DNA of 64,000 nt from Chitinibacter fontanus (GCF_013423785.1 NZ_CP058952.1:2073665-2137664); one strand, 5' to 3'. Shown: positions 9,542-19,067, numbered from the stretch's first letter. Notes: a model not told the origin generated them from the sequence alone. Translations and numbers: made by a program.

Positions 9542-11198
9542 TTTGATGTTGGCTCATGTTCCACATTTGCCAGGTTTTGTAGCCTCCGTTCAGGCTGCGC
9601 ACCTGAAAGCCCAATTGGCTTAAATGTCGTTGGGCGATATAACCACGCAGGCCCACCATGCAGTACACCACCACCGGTTTGCTGGTGTCGAGCAACTGGC
9701 TAAGCTCGCGCAATTGGCTCAGCGGGATATTCCGTGCCCCAGCAATTTGACCGCTGGCGATTTCTTCCGGCTCGCGTACATCGATCAATTGCACATGACC
9801 TAGCTCGTTCGCCAATTGTTCGGGGTTGATTAGCGCAAGCAAACCGGATTGCAGATTTTGCGCCGCCATGCCAACCAGATTGAGCGGGTCTTTGGCTGCA
9901 CCATAGGGTGGCGCGTAGCTGAGCTCCATTTCGGCCAGATCATCGATTGTCATGCCAGCTTGCAAGGCCACGGCGAGCACATCGATGCGTTTATCTACGC
10001 CTTTCTCGCCCACCGCCTGCGCGCCGAGTAATTTACCGCTGGCGGGGTCAAACAAGACTTTCAGGCTGATCATCGTTGCGCCGGGGTAGTAGCTGGCGTG
10101 ATCATTCCCATGCAGATAGAGCTTTTGGTACGGTATTTCGGCCGCTTGCAGGCTACGCTCATTGAGTCCGGTGCTGGCGGCGGTTAGATCAAACACCTTG
10201 CAAATGGCTGTGCCTTGGCTGCCACGATAGCTGGCTGCGCGGCCAAAAATTGTATCGGCTGCAATGCGGCCTTGACGATTGGCGGGGCCTGCCAGTGGCA
10301 ACAAGACAGATTTGCCATTCACAGTGTGCAGAACTTCAACGGCATCCCCTACGGCGTATATGCTTGTATCGCTTGTCTGCTGATGGCTATTGACCAATAC
10401 CCCGCCAGTTGTGCCGATTTCTAAGCCAGCTTCGCGCGCCAATTGGTTTTCCGGTTTCACCCCAATCGCCAATACCACCAAGTCAGTGCTGAGTTGATGG
10501 CCTGATTCCAGCTGGAGAGTTAGTTGTTCGCCATCAACGACGCTGAGCAGGCTTTCGCCTAACAGTAATTCAACGCCATGAGCTTGCAGCGTCGCGGCTA
10601 GCGGTGTGGTCATTTCAGCATCGAGCGGAGTTAACACCTGCGGTGCACGCTCAATCAGGCTGGCGGCCAGCCCGCGATGACGCAGCGCTTCAACCGTTTC
10701 CAGCCCGATAAACCCTGCGCCAACGACGGTCACGTGTTTGACCGTGCTGGTCATTGCATTCATTAGTCGATCGAGATCGGGCACGGTGCGCAGCGTGAAT
10801 ACGCGTGGATTATCCAGCCCCGGCAGTGGCGGGCGAATCGGTGCAGCACCCGGCGCGAGGATCAGCGCGTCGTAGCTTTCGTCATAGGTTTCACCAGTTT
10901 GCCGATTGTGGACGCGAATGGTTTTAGCTTGGCGATCAATGCTGAGCACTTCGCTATTGACGCGCACATCCAACCCGAAGCGCGCCGTGAGTGATTCGGG
11001 CGTGTGTAGTAATAAGGATTCACGCTCAGCGATTTCCCCGCCCAAATGATAGGGCAAGCCGCAATTGGCAAACGACACATAGGGGCCGCGCTCGAACACA
11101 ATAATTTGCGCCGCTTCATTTAAACGGCGCCCCCGTGCCGCCGCTGAAGCGCCACCCGCCACGCCACCGACAATCAGTAATTTTTGTACGGTACTCAT
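9534..11198 (-). CDS. CoA-disulfide reductase-like flavoprotein with C-terminal rhodanese domain
   Basis: A 554-residue pyridine nucleotide-disulfide oxidoreductase. It has an N-terminal FAD-binding loop (VGGVAGGASAAAR), the single redox Cys46 in SFANCGLPYHLGG, an NAD(P)H-binding VVGAGFIGLE (about 157-166) and the C-terminal dimerisation domain. A rhodanese domain follows (about 460-554) with Cys513 in VVYCMVGLRGY. This fits the CoADR-RHD family, which reduces CoA-disulfide, CoA-persulfide or polysulfide using NAD(P)H. Role in sulfane-sulfur detoxification is inferred. A Shine-Dalgarno AGGGA precedes the ATG, and an AT-rich region lies upstream. It appears to be a single-gene unit. Confidence 0.92.
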   Translation of the reverse strand: MSTVQKLLIVGGVAGGASAAARGRRLNEAAQIIVFERGPYVSFANCGLPYHLGGEIAERESLLLHTPESLTARFGLDVRVNSEVLSIDRQAKTIRVHNRQTGETYDESYDALILAPGAAPIRPPLPGLDNPRVFTLRTVPDLDRLMNAMTSTVKHVTVVGAGFIGLETVEALRHRGLAASLIERAPQVLTPLDAEMTTPLAATLQAHGVELLLGESLLSVVDGEQLTLQLESGHQLSTDLVVLAIGVKPENQLAREAGLEIGTTGGVLVNSHQQTSDTSIYAVGDAVEVLHTVNGKSVLLPLAGPANRQGRIAADTIFGRAASYRGSQGTAICKVFDLTAASTGLNERSLQAAEIPYQKLYLHGNDHASYYPGATMISLKVLFDPASGKLLGAQAVGEKGVDKRIDVLAVALQAGMTIDDLAEMELSYAPPYGAAKDPLNLVGMAAQNLQSGLLALINPEQLANELGHVQLIDVREPEEIASGQIAGARNIPLSQLRELSQLLDTSKPVVVYCMVGLRGYIAQRHLSQLGFQVRSLNGGYKTWQMWNMSQHQRV

Positions 11199-11212
11199 TG
11201 GGTATCCCTATG

Positions 11213-11262
11213 CTGTTATTTGATATGCTTTATAATAATATATATAAATGTATAATGTAAAG
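11213..11262 (-). promoter_or_regulatory. AT-rich upstream region of the CoADR-rhodanese gene
   Basis: About 50 bases that are nearly all A/T, with overlapping TATA/ATAT palindromes, between the flavoprotein start and the terminator of the gene upstream. It is the obvious promoter location and could hold an operator. CoADR genes are often controlled by ArsR-type persulfide sensors, but no such regulator gene is nearby and no specific site can be named. Confidence 0.35.
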
Positions 11263-11265
11263 CGA

Positions 11266-11290
11266 TAAAAATGCCACCCGTAGGTGGCAT
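11266..11290 (-). terminator. Rho-independent terminator after the DUF805/zinc-ribbon gene
   Basis: On the minus strand an ATGCCACC/GGTGGCAT stem with a four-base loop is followed by a T-tract. It lies 18 bases after the stop codon. Confidence 0.85.
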
Positions 11291-11308
11291 CGGTTTGCTG
11301 TTGCATAA

Positions 11309-12523
11309 TTACTCAGACTGGCTGGTGGCTTGTTGTTGCTCGATATGCTGTTGAATCCGTGCTCTGGCTTCTTCACGCGTCATTTTCTCGCCGCTTTGCT
11401 GCTCGACTTGCGCAATTAATTGATCCACTTCGCTGTCGGTGAGCGTTTGCGCCGCTTCTGCTGGCGTGCGTGGTGCAGCTTTTGGGCTGTCCATTAAAGT
11501 GGTTTGGATAATTGTACCGATCAGTGCGATCCCGCAGATCAGACTCGCCAAGTAATGAAAGATATTGGGTGGTGCGGCGGGTAAGCCATAGTCATTCTCG
11601 CCATCATCGCCTTGTACAAATGCCAGTGCGCCATAGACAAACAATGAAATCATGCTGCCAATGATAATGACGGTGGTCGAGGTGCTAGAGCGAGTGGCTG
11701 CATTGATCAGCATTTGACCAAAAATAATCCAGCCTGCGTACTTGGTTGGCTTATTTAGATCGTGTAAGCGAAATACCATCATTCGATAGTTTTGCACCAA
11801 GCACCAGACGATAGCCCCTAAAAATAAAATGACCACCGGCAACGTCATTTCACCCTTGCTGATTAGCAGGCCGAACAGCAGCATGCCCAGAACTGGCAAA
11901 ATCGATAACAGGCCGTTGCAGAAATAGCGCATTCTCCCCAGCCGACCCTCGGTACTGAGTGACCAGAATGCAGGGGTTTCGTATTCTTGGCGCATACGAG
12001 AGCGTCGCTGGCTTGGTGCTGCTGCCGGTGCGCTTTGTGCATCAATCGGTGGCAAAGCACTGGTGCTGCTGGCCGATTGTGCGGCTAACATCCGTGGCAT
12101 ATCAGCGCCGCAGCCAAGGCAGAGTGTGCGCTTGGGCTGTACGCGTTGGCATTGCGGGCAGGTAATCTGGGCGCTGGTATCGGCGATAGGTGCAATCGCC
12201 GCAGGTTCATCCGCGAGCAGGCTCAGTGGCGCAGTGGTGGCCGGAGTCGCGATGGGTTCCAAGCTCAGAGACGGCTGTGCGGGTGGAGGAGTTTGCAGCG
12301 CTTCGGCGGTGACCTCAACCCCAACTTTGTGAAATAGCTGCAGATAGGTATCAAGCTGGTGACCAGGCAGGGCTTTTTTGACTACGGTTGGCGCTTGCTG
12401 CAGTAGCATTTCAGCCCGATCGATTTCCAAGCGCATTAGTTTTGCCAGTGCGGCGGTGGCGTGTTCGGCGGCAACTCCGGGTAATAGCTTGCCAGTCAGT
12501 ACCAAGCGGAATGTGGTGTCCAT
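11309..12523 (-). CDS. DUF805 membrane protein with N-terminal domain and zinc ribbon
   Basis: 404 residues in three parts. Residues 1-75 form a soluble helical domain (FRLVLTGKLLPG...) typical of some DUF805 proteins and of unknown role. A zinc ribbon has Cys122/Cys125 (CPQC) and Cys135/Cys138 (CLGC), flanked by Pro/Ala-rich linkers. From about 200 a DUF805 membrane domain has four or more hydrophobic helices, with the conserved GRMRYF start and RLHDLNKP motif. The tail is an Asp/Glu/Gln-rich helix. Function is unknown; the arrangement suggests a membrane-anchored sensor or adaptor. It stands alone, with a good terminator behind it. A second, shorter DUF805 gene lies near 43.4 kb. Confidence 0.85.
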   Translation of the reverse strand: MDTTFRLVLTGKLLPGVAAEHATAALAKLMRLEIDRAEMLLQQAPTVVKKALPGHQLDTYLQLFHKVGVEVTAEALQTPPPAQPSLSLEPIATPATTAPLSLLADEPAAIAPIADTSAQITCPQCQRVQPKRTLCLGCGADMPRMLAAQSASSTSALPPIDAQSAPAAAPSQRRSRMRQEYETPAFWSLSTEGRLGRMRYFCNGLLSILPVLGMLLFGLLISKGEMTLPVVILFLGAIVWCLVQNYRMMVFRLHDLNKPTKYAGWIIFGQMLINAATRSSTSTTVIIIGSMISLFVYGALAFVQGDDGENDYGLPAAPPNIFHYLASLICGIALIGTIIQTTLMDSPKAAPRTPAEAAQTLTDSEVDQLIAQVEQQSGEKMTREEARARIQQHIEQQQATSQSE

Positions 12524-12627
12524 TGCTTCAGTAGGAATAAGGTAAAACCCGATGTTACTCCCAAATTGCTATTGCTTAACAATTGCTGACATTTGCTCTT
12601 GGCTGTGTTGTAGGTATGTCGCCAGTT

Positions 12628-12646
12628 ACGGGGCGATATGCCCCGT
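12628..12646 (-). terminator. Hairpin after the small basic-protein gene
   Basis: A perfect 7-bp stem (ACGGGGC/GCCCCGT) with a 5-base loop, four bases after the stop codon on the minus strand. It lacks a T-tract, so termination is uncertain. Confidence 0.45.
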
Positions 12647-12650
12647 GAGC

Positions 12651-12791
12651 TTACTTTGACTTTTTGGCTTCGTTCATTTGTGCATTGGCCTGCGCTGCGG
12701 CATTGCCGAATGTAGAGGCGGGGGTTGAGAGTTTCTTTTCTTGTTTGGGTTTTTTAGCTTCTTTGTTGCTACGTACCTGACCTTTGGCCAT
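12651..12791 (-). CDS. Small conserved basic protein (46 aa)
   Basis: A 46-residue product beginning MAKGQVRSNKEAKKPKQEKK, then Ala/Asn/Gln-rich and ending in KKSK. The MAKGQxRSNKEAKKPK start is a recurrent small-protein family in Proteobacteria with no known function. AGGGGAA is well placed before the ATG, and a hairpin follows the stop, which supports a real gene. It is highly charged and probably unstructured, perhaps nucleic-acid or ribosome associated, but that is a guess. It lies alone between the DUF805 gene and the gene for a two-helix membrane protein. Confidence 0.72.
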   Translation of the reverse strand: MAKGQVRSNKEAKKPKQEKKLSTPASTFGNAAAQANAQMNEAKKSK

Positions 12792-12891
12792 GGTGTTCCC
12801 CTAGTGGGTTGGATGCCAGTTGGCCTTTACAGCTTACGCGCAATCATAAGGGCATGTTCAATTGTTTGAGCTAAAACATTCATTTCCAGTT

Positions 12892-13182
12892 TCAATAAAT
12901 GGTAATACCTCGAAAAGCAGGGCTGAAATGCGGGTCATCACAGAAATGGATTGTGCGATTGATCTTCCAAAGATTTTTTTCAGCCAACTTAGGGAAATAG
13001 CGGCGCAGGAATTTTTGTCCCCCAAAGCCGTAGCCCAGCATAGCTAAGGCAGGAACTAATGCTCCGCAAGCAACTAAAGCGGTTTTTAGATCCCCTTGCC
13101 CAACGAAGGCTGGATAAGCTAAAAGCCCACCACCAAGCAAAAGAAATAATCCAATCAAAATCCCAAAGAAGCGAATAATCAT
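12892..13182 (-). CDS. Small membrane protein coupled to the potassium channel gene
   Basis: 96 residues with two hydrophobic helices (about 3-25 and 33-53) and a basic C-terminal tail containing GGQKFLRRYFPK. I do not recognise the family. Its ATG overlaps the channel stop in an ATGA junction, so it is translated with the channel. It might be an accessory subunit, but only the coupling supports that. Confidence 0.75.
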   Translation of the reverse strand: MIIRFFGILIGLFLLLGGGLLAYPAFVGQGDLKTALVACGALVPALAMLGYGFGGQKFLRRYFPKLAEKNLWKINRTIHFCDDPHFSPAFRGITIY

Positions 13183-13694
13183 GTGTTTGTTTCCTCTGAT
13201 TGATTTGGAAAAATGACGCGGCTGAATATTAGCGTGATGAAAATACCAAAATGCGTCGAGCCAATGATCGATTCAGCAATAAATAAGGCCTTGCCGTGAG
13301 CGTTGCAGGGAAGAAAGTCGCCAAAGCCCACCGTGGCAAAGATGGTGGTGGAGAAATACAGCGAATCCAGAAAATTGCTGTTGTTGGTGCAGCCAGCGCT
13401 GGTGCCATAAACATCAAACACCTGCCAGCCGGTGGCAAAGGTGAGGATTAGCAAGATATTGCTCAGCATAAATAGCCAAACCGCCTGCGCCGGATGCAGG
13501 CCAGCTTGCATCCGCTGGCCGTAAGCAATGCTGAAAATAAAGGACAAATAATTGAGATAGGTTGCGGCGATAAACCAATACAGTGTATCGCCACTGTTAT
13601 CCACAATCTCCCATTTGATCAGCCACGGCCAGGCGAACATCAACAGTAGTGTATACAGCGGAATTGGCCGCCAGTTGATGATTTGCAATGACAT
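13179..13694 (-). CDS. Potassium channel-like protein (TVGFGD pore)
   Basis: 171 residues with about four hydrophobic helices and a pore loop: the selectivity filter TVGFGD spans 121-126, preceded by a pore helix with SLYFSTTIFA, and followed by a final membrane helix. The filter has Phe in place of the common Tyr, which is found in some functional channels. No cytosolic RCK or cyclic-nucleotide domain is fused. Two Cys (102, 130) flank the pore. It begins inside the hisG stop (TAATG) and is thus coupled to histidine genes, an odd context. Ion specificity is inferred from the filter. Confidence 0.88.
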   Translation of the reverse strand: MSLQIINWRPIPLYTLLLMFAWPWLIKWEIVDNSGDTLYWFIAATYLNYLSFIFSIAYGQRMQAGLHPAQAVWLFMLSNILLILTFATGWQVFDVYGTSAGCTNNSNFLDSLYFSTTIFATVGFGDFLPCNAHGKALFIAESIIGSTHFGIFITLIFSRVIFPNQSEETNT

Positions 13695-14341
13695 TAGGCG
13701 TGACGGTTGGCGACCGTGGCGGCAAAGGCATCTAGCATCGGTTGCAGGCGTTCATGCTTGAGTTTGAGCGATGATTGATTCACGACCAGTCGGCTGGAGA
13801 TATCACGGATATGTTCCACTGCGACCAGATTATTGGCTTTGAGTGTGCCACCAGTTGATACCAAGTCGACAATCGCGTCGGCCAAACCCACCAGTGGCGC
13901 CAGCTCCATCGAGCCATACAGCTTGATCAGGTCAACGTGCACGCCTTTGGCGGCAAAGTGCTCTTTGGCCTGCTCTGTGTACTTGGTCGCAATGCGCATC
14001 CGCGCGCCTTGTTTGACTGCGCCTTCGTAATCAAAACCGTTTTGCGTGGCGACCATTAGCGCGCATTTAGCGATTTCCAAATCGAGTGGCTGATACAAGC
14101 CTTGACCACCGTGTTCGAGCAACACGTCTTTACCCGCCACGCCCAAATCGGCTGCACCATATTGCACATAAGTTGGCACATCAGACGCACGCACGATAAT
14201 CAGCTGGACATCGGGCTGATTCGTGCCAATGATCAGCTTGCGCGTGCTCTCTGGCGCTTCGGCCGGCACGATGCCTGCTGCGGCGAGCAGTGGAAGTGTC
14301 TCTTCGAAAATACGTCCTTTGGAAAGGGCGATAGTAATCAT
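13694..14341 (-). CDS. hisG: ATP phosphoribosyltransferase, short form HisG
   Basis: Catalyses the first step of histidine synthesis, joining ATP and PRPP. The 215 residues comprise only the catalytic domains: [13 protein letters not shown] at the start, [11 protein letters not shown] near 62-72, and the PRPP-binding [13 protein letters not shown] near 163-175. The C-terminal regulatory domain of long HisG is absent, so a separate HisZ subunit is needed for activity and feedback control; hisZ is not in the window. It precedes the channel gene with a one-base overlap. In related genomes hisD and hisC would follow; here five other minus-strand genes and a two-gene plus-strand unit come before hisD. 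Confidence 0.97.
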   Translation of the reverse strand: MITIALSKGRIFEETLPLLAAAGIVPAEAPESTRKLIIGTNQPDVQLIIVRASDVPTYVQYGAADLGVAGKDVLLEHGGQGLYQPLDLEIAKCALMVATQNGFDYEGAVKQGARMRIATKYTEQAKEHFAAKGVHVDLIKLYGSMELAPLVGLADAIVDLVSTGGTLKANNLVAVEHIRDISSRLVVNQSSLKLKHERLQPMLDAFAATVANRHA

Positions 14342-14390
14342 GGGGTATCTGCCTGTATGTCTTTTTTGTATTGGCCTTTAGGGCAATACC
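14342..14390. repeat. Intergenic GGGTAT...ATACC inverted-repeat element (copy C)
   Basis: Fills the space between the DUF4870 and hisG genes. GGTATcTGCC on the left pairs with GGCAATACC on the right with one bulged base, giving a 9-bp stem. The right arm GGCCTTTAGGGCAATACC resembles that of copies D and E. Confidence 0.55.
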
Positions 14391-14392
14391 TA

Positions 14393-14799
14393 TTATTTAA
14401 ATATATTCAACTTGGCGGGGTATTTGGCCTGCCAGCCATTAATCGCGCGCCCGCCTTGCCACATGCTAAATAATGATGCTCCAACACCCACCCACCAAAG
14501 CAGGAAGGTGGTGTTCAGGAAATAAGTGGCAACGAGGGCGAAAATATAAAAGCAGCCCATCAACATCTGAAAATTGCAGGCTTCACGCGCATGTTGCTCG
14601 ACAAAATCCGAATGCACACGGGCAAATTGCAGCACGATAAATGGCAACGCAATCGCCACAATCGGCGCCGGTAAGATCGGCAGCCAAAATAAACCCGCAA
14701 GGTGCGCGAGCACGGCAAAAAACTTTTCGTGCTCCTTGGGCGGTTTGGGCTTATTGTCCTGCTCTTCTTGGTAAGCGGGTTTGGGGTTGAGGATAAACA

Positions 14800-14800
<1 letters not shown>
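14393..14800 (-). CDS. DUF4870 family membrane protein
   Basis: 135 residues. After a charged, Pro/Lys-rich cytosolic start comes the DUF4870-type core: HLAGLFWLPILPAP, IALPFIVLQFARV, then FVEQHAREACNFQ and two further hydrophobic helices. Three to four membrane segments are expected. The family has no firm function. The ATG overlaps the murA stop (TAATG), so it is translated with murA. The HAREACNFQ motif is the best family marker. Confidence 0.88.
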
Positions 14801-16098
<1,298 letters not shown>

Positions 16099-16130
16099 TT
16101 AAATGACTGAAATTCTGCCGCTAGTGCGGC

Positions 16131-16313
16131 TTAACGAAAATATTCCCACCAGACCCACGCGCCTGCGGCGATCAGCCACGGTAAATTGACCAAGGCCATC
16201 AGCGGGCCGCCCGATTTCCCTTCGCGCTTATTGGCGTCGACTTTGGCTTGTTCGATGATGGCTTTATTTTTGGCGATGCTGCCTAAATCAAAGCGCGGAT
16301 CTCGTTCGCTCAT
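16131..16313 (-). CDS. Small single-helix membrane protein between ibaG and murA
   Basis: 60 residues from MSERDPRFDLG. A charged N-terminal half (Lys/Glu/Asp, with SIAKNKAIIEQAK likely helical) is followed by one membrane helix, LMALVNLPWLIAAGAWVWW. The family is unknown to me. The ATG overlaps the ibaG stop in ATGA, and an upstream in-frame start would overlap ibaG more. Its place between ibaG and murA suggests an envelope role. Confidence 0.72.
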   Translation of the reverse strand: MSERDPRFDLGSIAKNKAIIEQAKVDANKREGKSGGPLMALVNLPWLIAAGAWVWWEYFR

Positions 16314-16555
16314 TGCTGGCGTGCAGCCCATTCGGCTGGTGTGAGTGTGGCACGCATCGATAGCGCATGCAGCTCGCCAGAATCTAGATAAGATTTCAGG
16401 CCATCATTGATCAGACGATGGCGGGCCAGCAATTTCAGCCCATCAAAATGCGTCGAAACGATGGTGGCATAGAAGTGATGGCCGTCGCCTTCGACTTCAA
16501 TGTGCTGACAGGGGATGATCTGGGCGATCAGGCTTTGTACGAGTTCTGGCGTCAT
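16310..16555 (-). CDS. ibaG: BolA-family protein IbaG
   Basis: 81 residues of the BolA fold: helix, GDGHHFYATIVSTHFDGLKLLARHRLIN with the conserved His pair, then a final strand and helix with ALSMRATLTPAEW. IbaG-type proteins are found next to murA and the mla genes and act with monothiol glutaredoxins in iron-sulfur and envelope stress functions. The start at MTPELVQ fits family length; a longer version adds a non-family segment. AAGAG precedes it. The next gene overlaps by four bases. Confidence 0.93.
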   Translation of the reverse strand: MTPELVQSLIAQIIPCQHIEVEGDGHHFYATIVSTHFDGLKLLARHRLINDGLKSYLDSGELHALSMRATLTPAEWAARQQ

Positions 16556-16627
16556 TATTGCTCTTGGGTACGATGGTTTAGGGCCGCTGCGCAAGCGGCC
16601 AGCTTTCGATTTTGCTGAATTTTGCCA

Positions 16628-17383
16628 TCAGCGGCGAATTTTGTAGCCCGATTTTATCAAGGTCAGCGTAATTAAGGTGAGGATTGCTAAAGTAAATCCG
16701 ACGACTGCTACTGAATGCCAAGGATTCACATCACTGACGCCAAAAAATCCATAACGAAACCCATCAATCATGTAGAACACCGGATTGAAATGCGACACGG
16801 TTTGCCAGAACGGCGGCAGGCTGTGAATCGAGTAAAACACGCCGGACAGAAACGTCAGCGGCATAATCAGAAAATTTTGAAACGCGGCCAGTTGATCGAA
16901 TTTCTCCGCCCAAATCCCGGCAATCAGCCCCAAAATCGCCATCAAGCTGCAGCCAAGCAAGCCGAATACGAAAATCCATAGGGGGTATTTGAATGGCGGC
17001 ACTGAGAAAAATAGTGTTGTAAGCAATACTCCGATGCCTACTACAAAGCCACGGGCGGCACCTGCCAAGGTATAGGCGCTGAAAAATTCAAAATGCGATA
17101 GTGGCGGCAGCAGGATATACACGATATTGCCGGTAATTTTGGATTGAATCAGGCTGGAGCTGGTGTTGGCAAACGCGTTTTGCAGCATGCTCATCATCAT
17201 CAAACCCGGAATCAAAAACGCGGTATAGCGTACGCCCGGGTAGGGCTGCACATGCGCATCAAGCACATGGGCAAAAATCAGCAAATACATCAGTGCGGTG
17301 AGTACTGGAGCTGCAACTGTCTGAAATGCCACGCGCCAGAAGCGCAGTACTTCTTTACGAAATAGGGTGTAAAAACCGGTCAT
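16628..17383 (-). CDS. ABC-2 type transporter permease (YadH-like)
   Basis: 251 residues with six hydrophobic helices and the ABC-2 membrane fold: LIPGLMMMSMLQNAFANTS near 57-75 and FLSGVFYSIHSLP near 177-190. It pairs with the ATPase gene upstream (20-base gap). The pair resembles YadH/YadG, an exporter of unknown substrate. It is placed between mlaA and ibaG, so a link to envelope lipid or glycan export is reasonable but not shown. Confidence 0.93.
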   Translation of the reverse strand: MTGFYTLFRKEVLRFWRVAFQTVAAPVLTALMYLLIFAHVLDAHVQPYPGVRYTAFLIPGLMMMSMLQNAFANTSSSLIQSKITGNIVYILLPPLSHFEFFSAYTLAGAARGFVVGIGVLLTTLFFSVPPFKYPLWIFVFGLLGCSLMAILGLIAGIWAEKFDQLAAFQNFLIMPLTFLSGVFYSIHSLPPFWQTVSHFNPVFYMIDGFRYGFFGVSDVNPWHSVAVVGFTLAILTLITLTLIKSGYKIRR

Positions 17384-17403
17384 AGTGATTCCAGCAGCAA
17401 GGC

Positions 17404-18297
17404 TTAGGCGTGCATCATTTGTACGAAAATTTCTTCTAGATCAGGCTGGGTAATTTCCAGATCTTTGAGCGTGATTTGCTCGGCGCGCAGCGCAGCCAAG
17501 ATAGCTTCTAGCCCGTTGCAATCGGCTAACTTGAGCTCAAAGCGGCCTTCGTGCTGTTTAATTAGTAAGGATTGCAGGCTGGCAGGGAGTTGCGCTGGTT
17601 TAAGCTTGAGAATGACACTGCGCGCAGCGCCACGCTGCATCATGGTGTCTTTGTCTTCCAGCGCAATCAGCTCGCCACGTTTGAGCATCGCGATGCGATT
17701 GCACAGCGTTTCAGCTTCTTCCAAATAATGCGTCGTCAGCACAATTGTGTGACCGTTTTCATTGAGGTTTTTGACAAAGGCCCACAGCGTCTGGCGTAGC
17801 TCAACATCAACACCCGCCGTCGGTTCATCCAAGACAATAACTGGGGGTTTATGTACCAAGGCTTGAGCGACCATGACACGCCGCTTCATACCCCCAGATA
17901 AAGCGCGCATATTTGTATGCGCTTTTTCGGTAAGGCCAAGATTGTGCAAGATTTCATCAATCCACGCATCATTGTGCTTGATGCCGAAGTAACCCGACTG
18001 AAATACCAAGGCTTCGCGGACATTAAAAAACGGATCAAACACCAATTCCTGCGGTACGATGCCTACAGCTCGGCGCGCTGCGCGGTAGTCTTGTTGCACA
18101 TCCAAGCCCATTACTCGCGTACTGCCGCGGGTGGCTTTGGTTAAACCGGCCAAAATAGAAATCAGGGTTGTTTTGCCAGCCCCATTAGGGCCAAGCAATG
18201 CAAAGAAATCACCTTGCTCGACGGCAAAGCTCACTTCTTTGAGTGCGGTGAATTGACCGAAATCTTTACCTACAGCGTTAAATTCAATGGCTTTCAC
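17404..18297 (-). CDS. ABC transporter ATP-binding protein (YadG-like)
   Basis: 297 residues. Walker A GPNGAGKT (36-43), signature LSGGM (133-137), Walker B VIVLDE (153-158), and the switch His in LTTHYLEEAE. A C-terminal extension of about 80 residues after the ATPase core is typical of ABC-2 exporter ATPases. The start is GTG, overlapping the mlaA stop (GTGA), with GAGG upstream; translation is coupled to mlaA. It drives the YadH-like permease. Confidence 0.94.
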   Translation of the reverse strand: MKAIEFNAVGKDFGQFTALKEVSFAVEQGDFFALLGPNGAGKTTLISILAGLTKATRGSTRVMGLDVQQDYRAARRAVGIVPQELVFDPFFNVREALVFQSGYFGIKHNDAWIDEILHNLGLTEKAHTNMRALSGGMKRRVMVAQALVHKPPVIVLDEPTAGVDVELRQTLWAFVKNLNENGHTIVLTTHYLEEAETLCNRIAMLKRGELIALEDKDTMMQRGAARSVILKLKPAQLPASLQSLLIKQHEGRFELKLADCNGLEAILAALRAEQITLKDLEITQPDLEEIFVQMMHA

Positions 18298-19067
18298 TGA
18301 ACTACCTCGGCCGATATGGGGCCTGAGGCCACTGCTGTTACGGGTGCACTACTATGTTTTTCGGCATCTAAAGCAGGTTCTGGTTCACCCAGCGGTAATG
18401 GATGTGGCGGATTGCCATCGTAGACTTTAAACCAGCGCCGTTGCAGATAGGTGTCACGAACAAAGGCGTAGGGGTCTAGTTGATCCTGCAAAGCGGCATC
18501 ATAAGGCAATAAACTTGCGCGCAAATCGGTAAGGTACAGGCCGTAATAAGCAATTTGACCCGCAAGTGGGTCGATGTAATCAATTGGCCCCCAGCTTAGG
18601 CGGACCAATTTATCGCTCGAATCACGCAAAGTCAGCGGGCCATAAAACGGAACCATTAAGTAAGGGCCGCTGGGTACGCCCCAAGCGCCTAGTACTTGGC
18701 CAAAATCTTCGTCTTGCTTCTCGATAGGCATATCACTAGCCCAATCGATCAAACCGCCCAGACCTAAAGTGCTGTTAACGAGTACACGGCTGCCGCTCTT
18801 GGCTGCTTTGGTGCCTTTGGCTTGCAAAAGGGCGGCAGGTACACCGAATAAATCGTCTAGGTTGCCAAAGAAATTACTCACCGCCGAGCGCAATGGCGGC
18901 GGAATGTATTCGCTATAGGCGACCGCCACTGGCCGCACGACATGTGTATCGAGCGCGGTGTTAAAGGAATAAATCGGCCGATTGACGGATTCCAAAGGGT
19001 CGTAATTATTCTGCGGAGTGGCGCATGCAGTACAGACGACTGCCAGCAAGGAGATGAGACGACGCAT
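18294..19067 (-). CDS. mlaA: Outer-membrane lipoprotein MlaA (VacJ)
   Basis: Removes mislocalised phospholipids from the outer leaflet of the outer membrane and passes them to MlaC. 257 residues; a lipoprotein signal ends in CTAC, with Cys15 the likely lipidated residue; the -3 residue is Cys rather than Leu, which is unusual. Family motifs include DPLESVNRPIYSFN, NFFGNLDDL and LVNSTLGLGGL. The C-terminal 40 residues are Pro/Ala-rich and family-specific. Downstream of mlaB by 57 bases and coupled to the ATPase gene. Confidence 0.95.
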   Translation of the reverse strand: MRRLISLLAVVCTACATPQNNYDPLESVNRPIYSFNTALDTHVVRPVAVAYSEYIPPPLRSAVSNFFGNLDDLFGVPAALLQAKGTKAAKSGSRVLVNSTLGLGGLIDWASDMPIEKQDEDFGQVLGAWGVPSGPYLMVPFYGPLTLRDSSDKLVRLSWGPIDYIDPLAGQIAYYGLYLTDLRASLLPYDAALQDQLDPYAFVRDTYLQRRWFKVYDGNPPHPLPLGEPEPALDAEKHSSAPVTAVASGPISAEVVQ

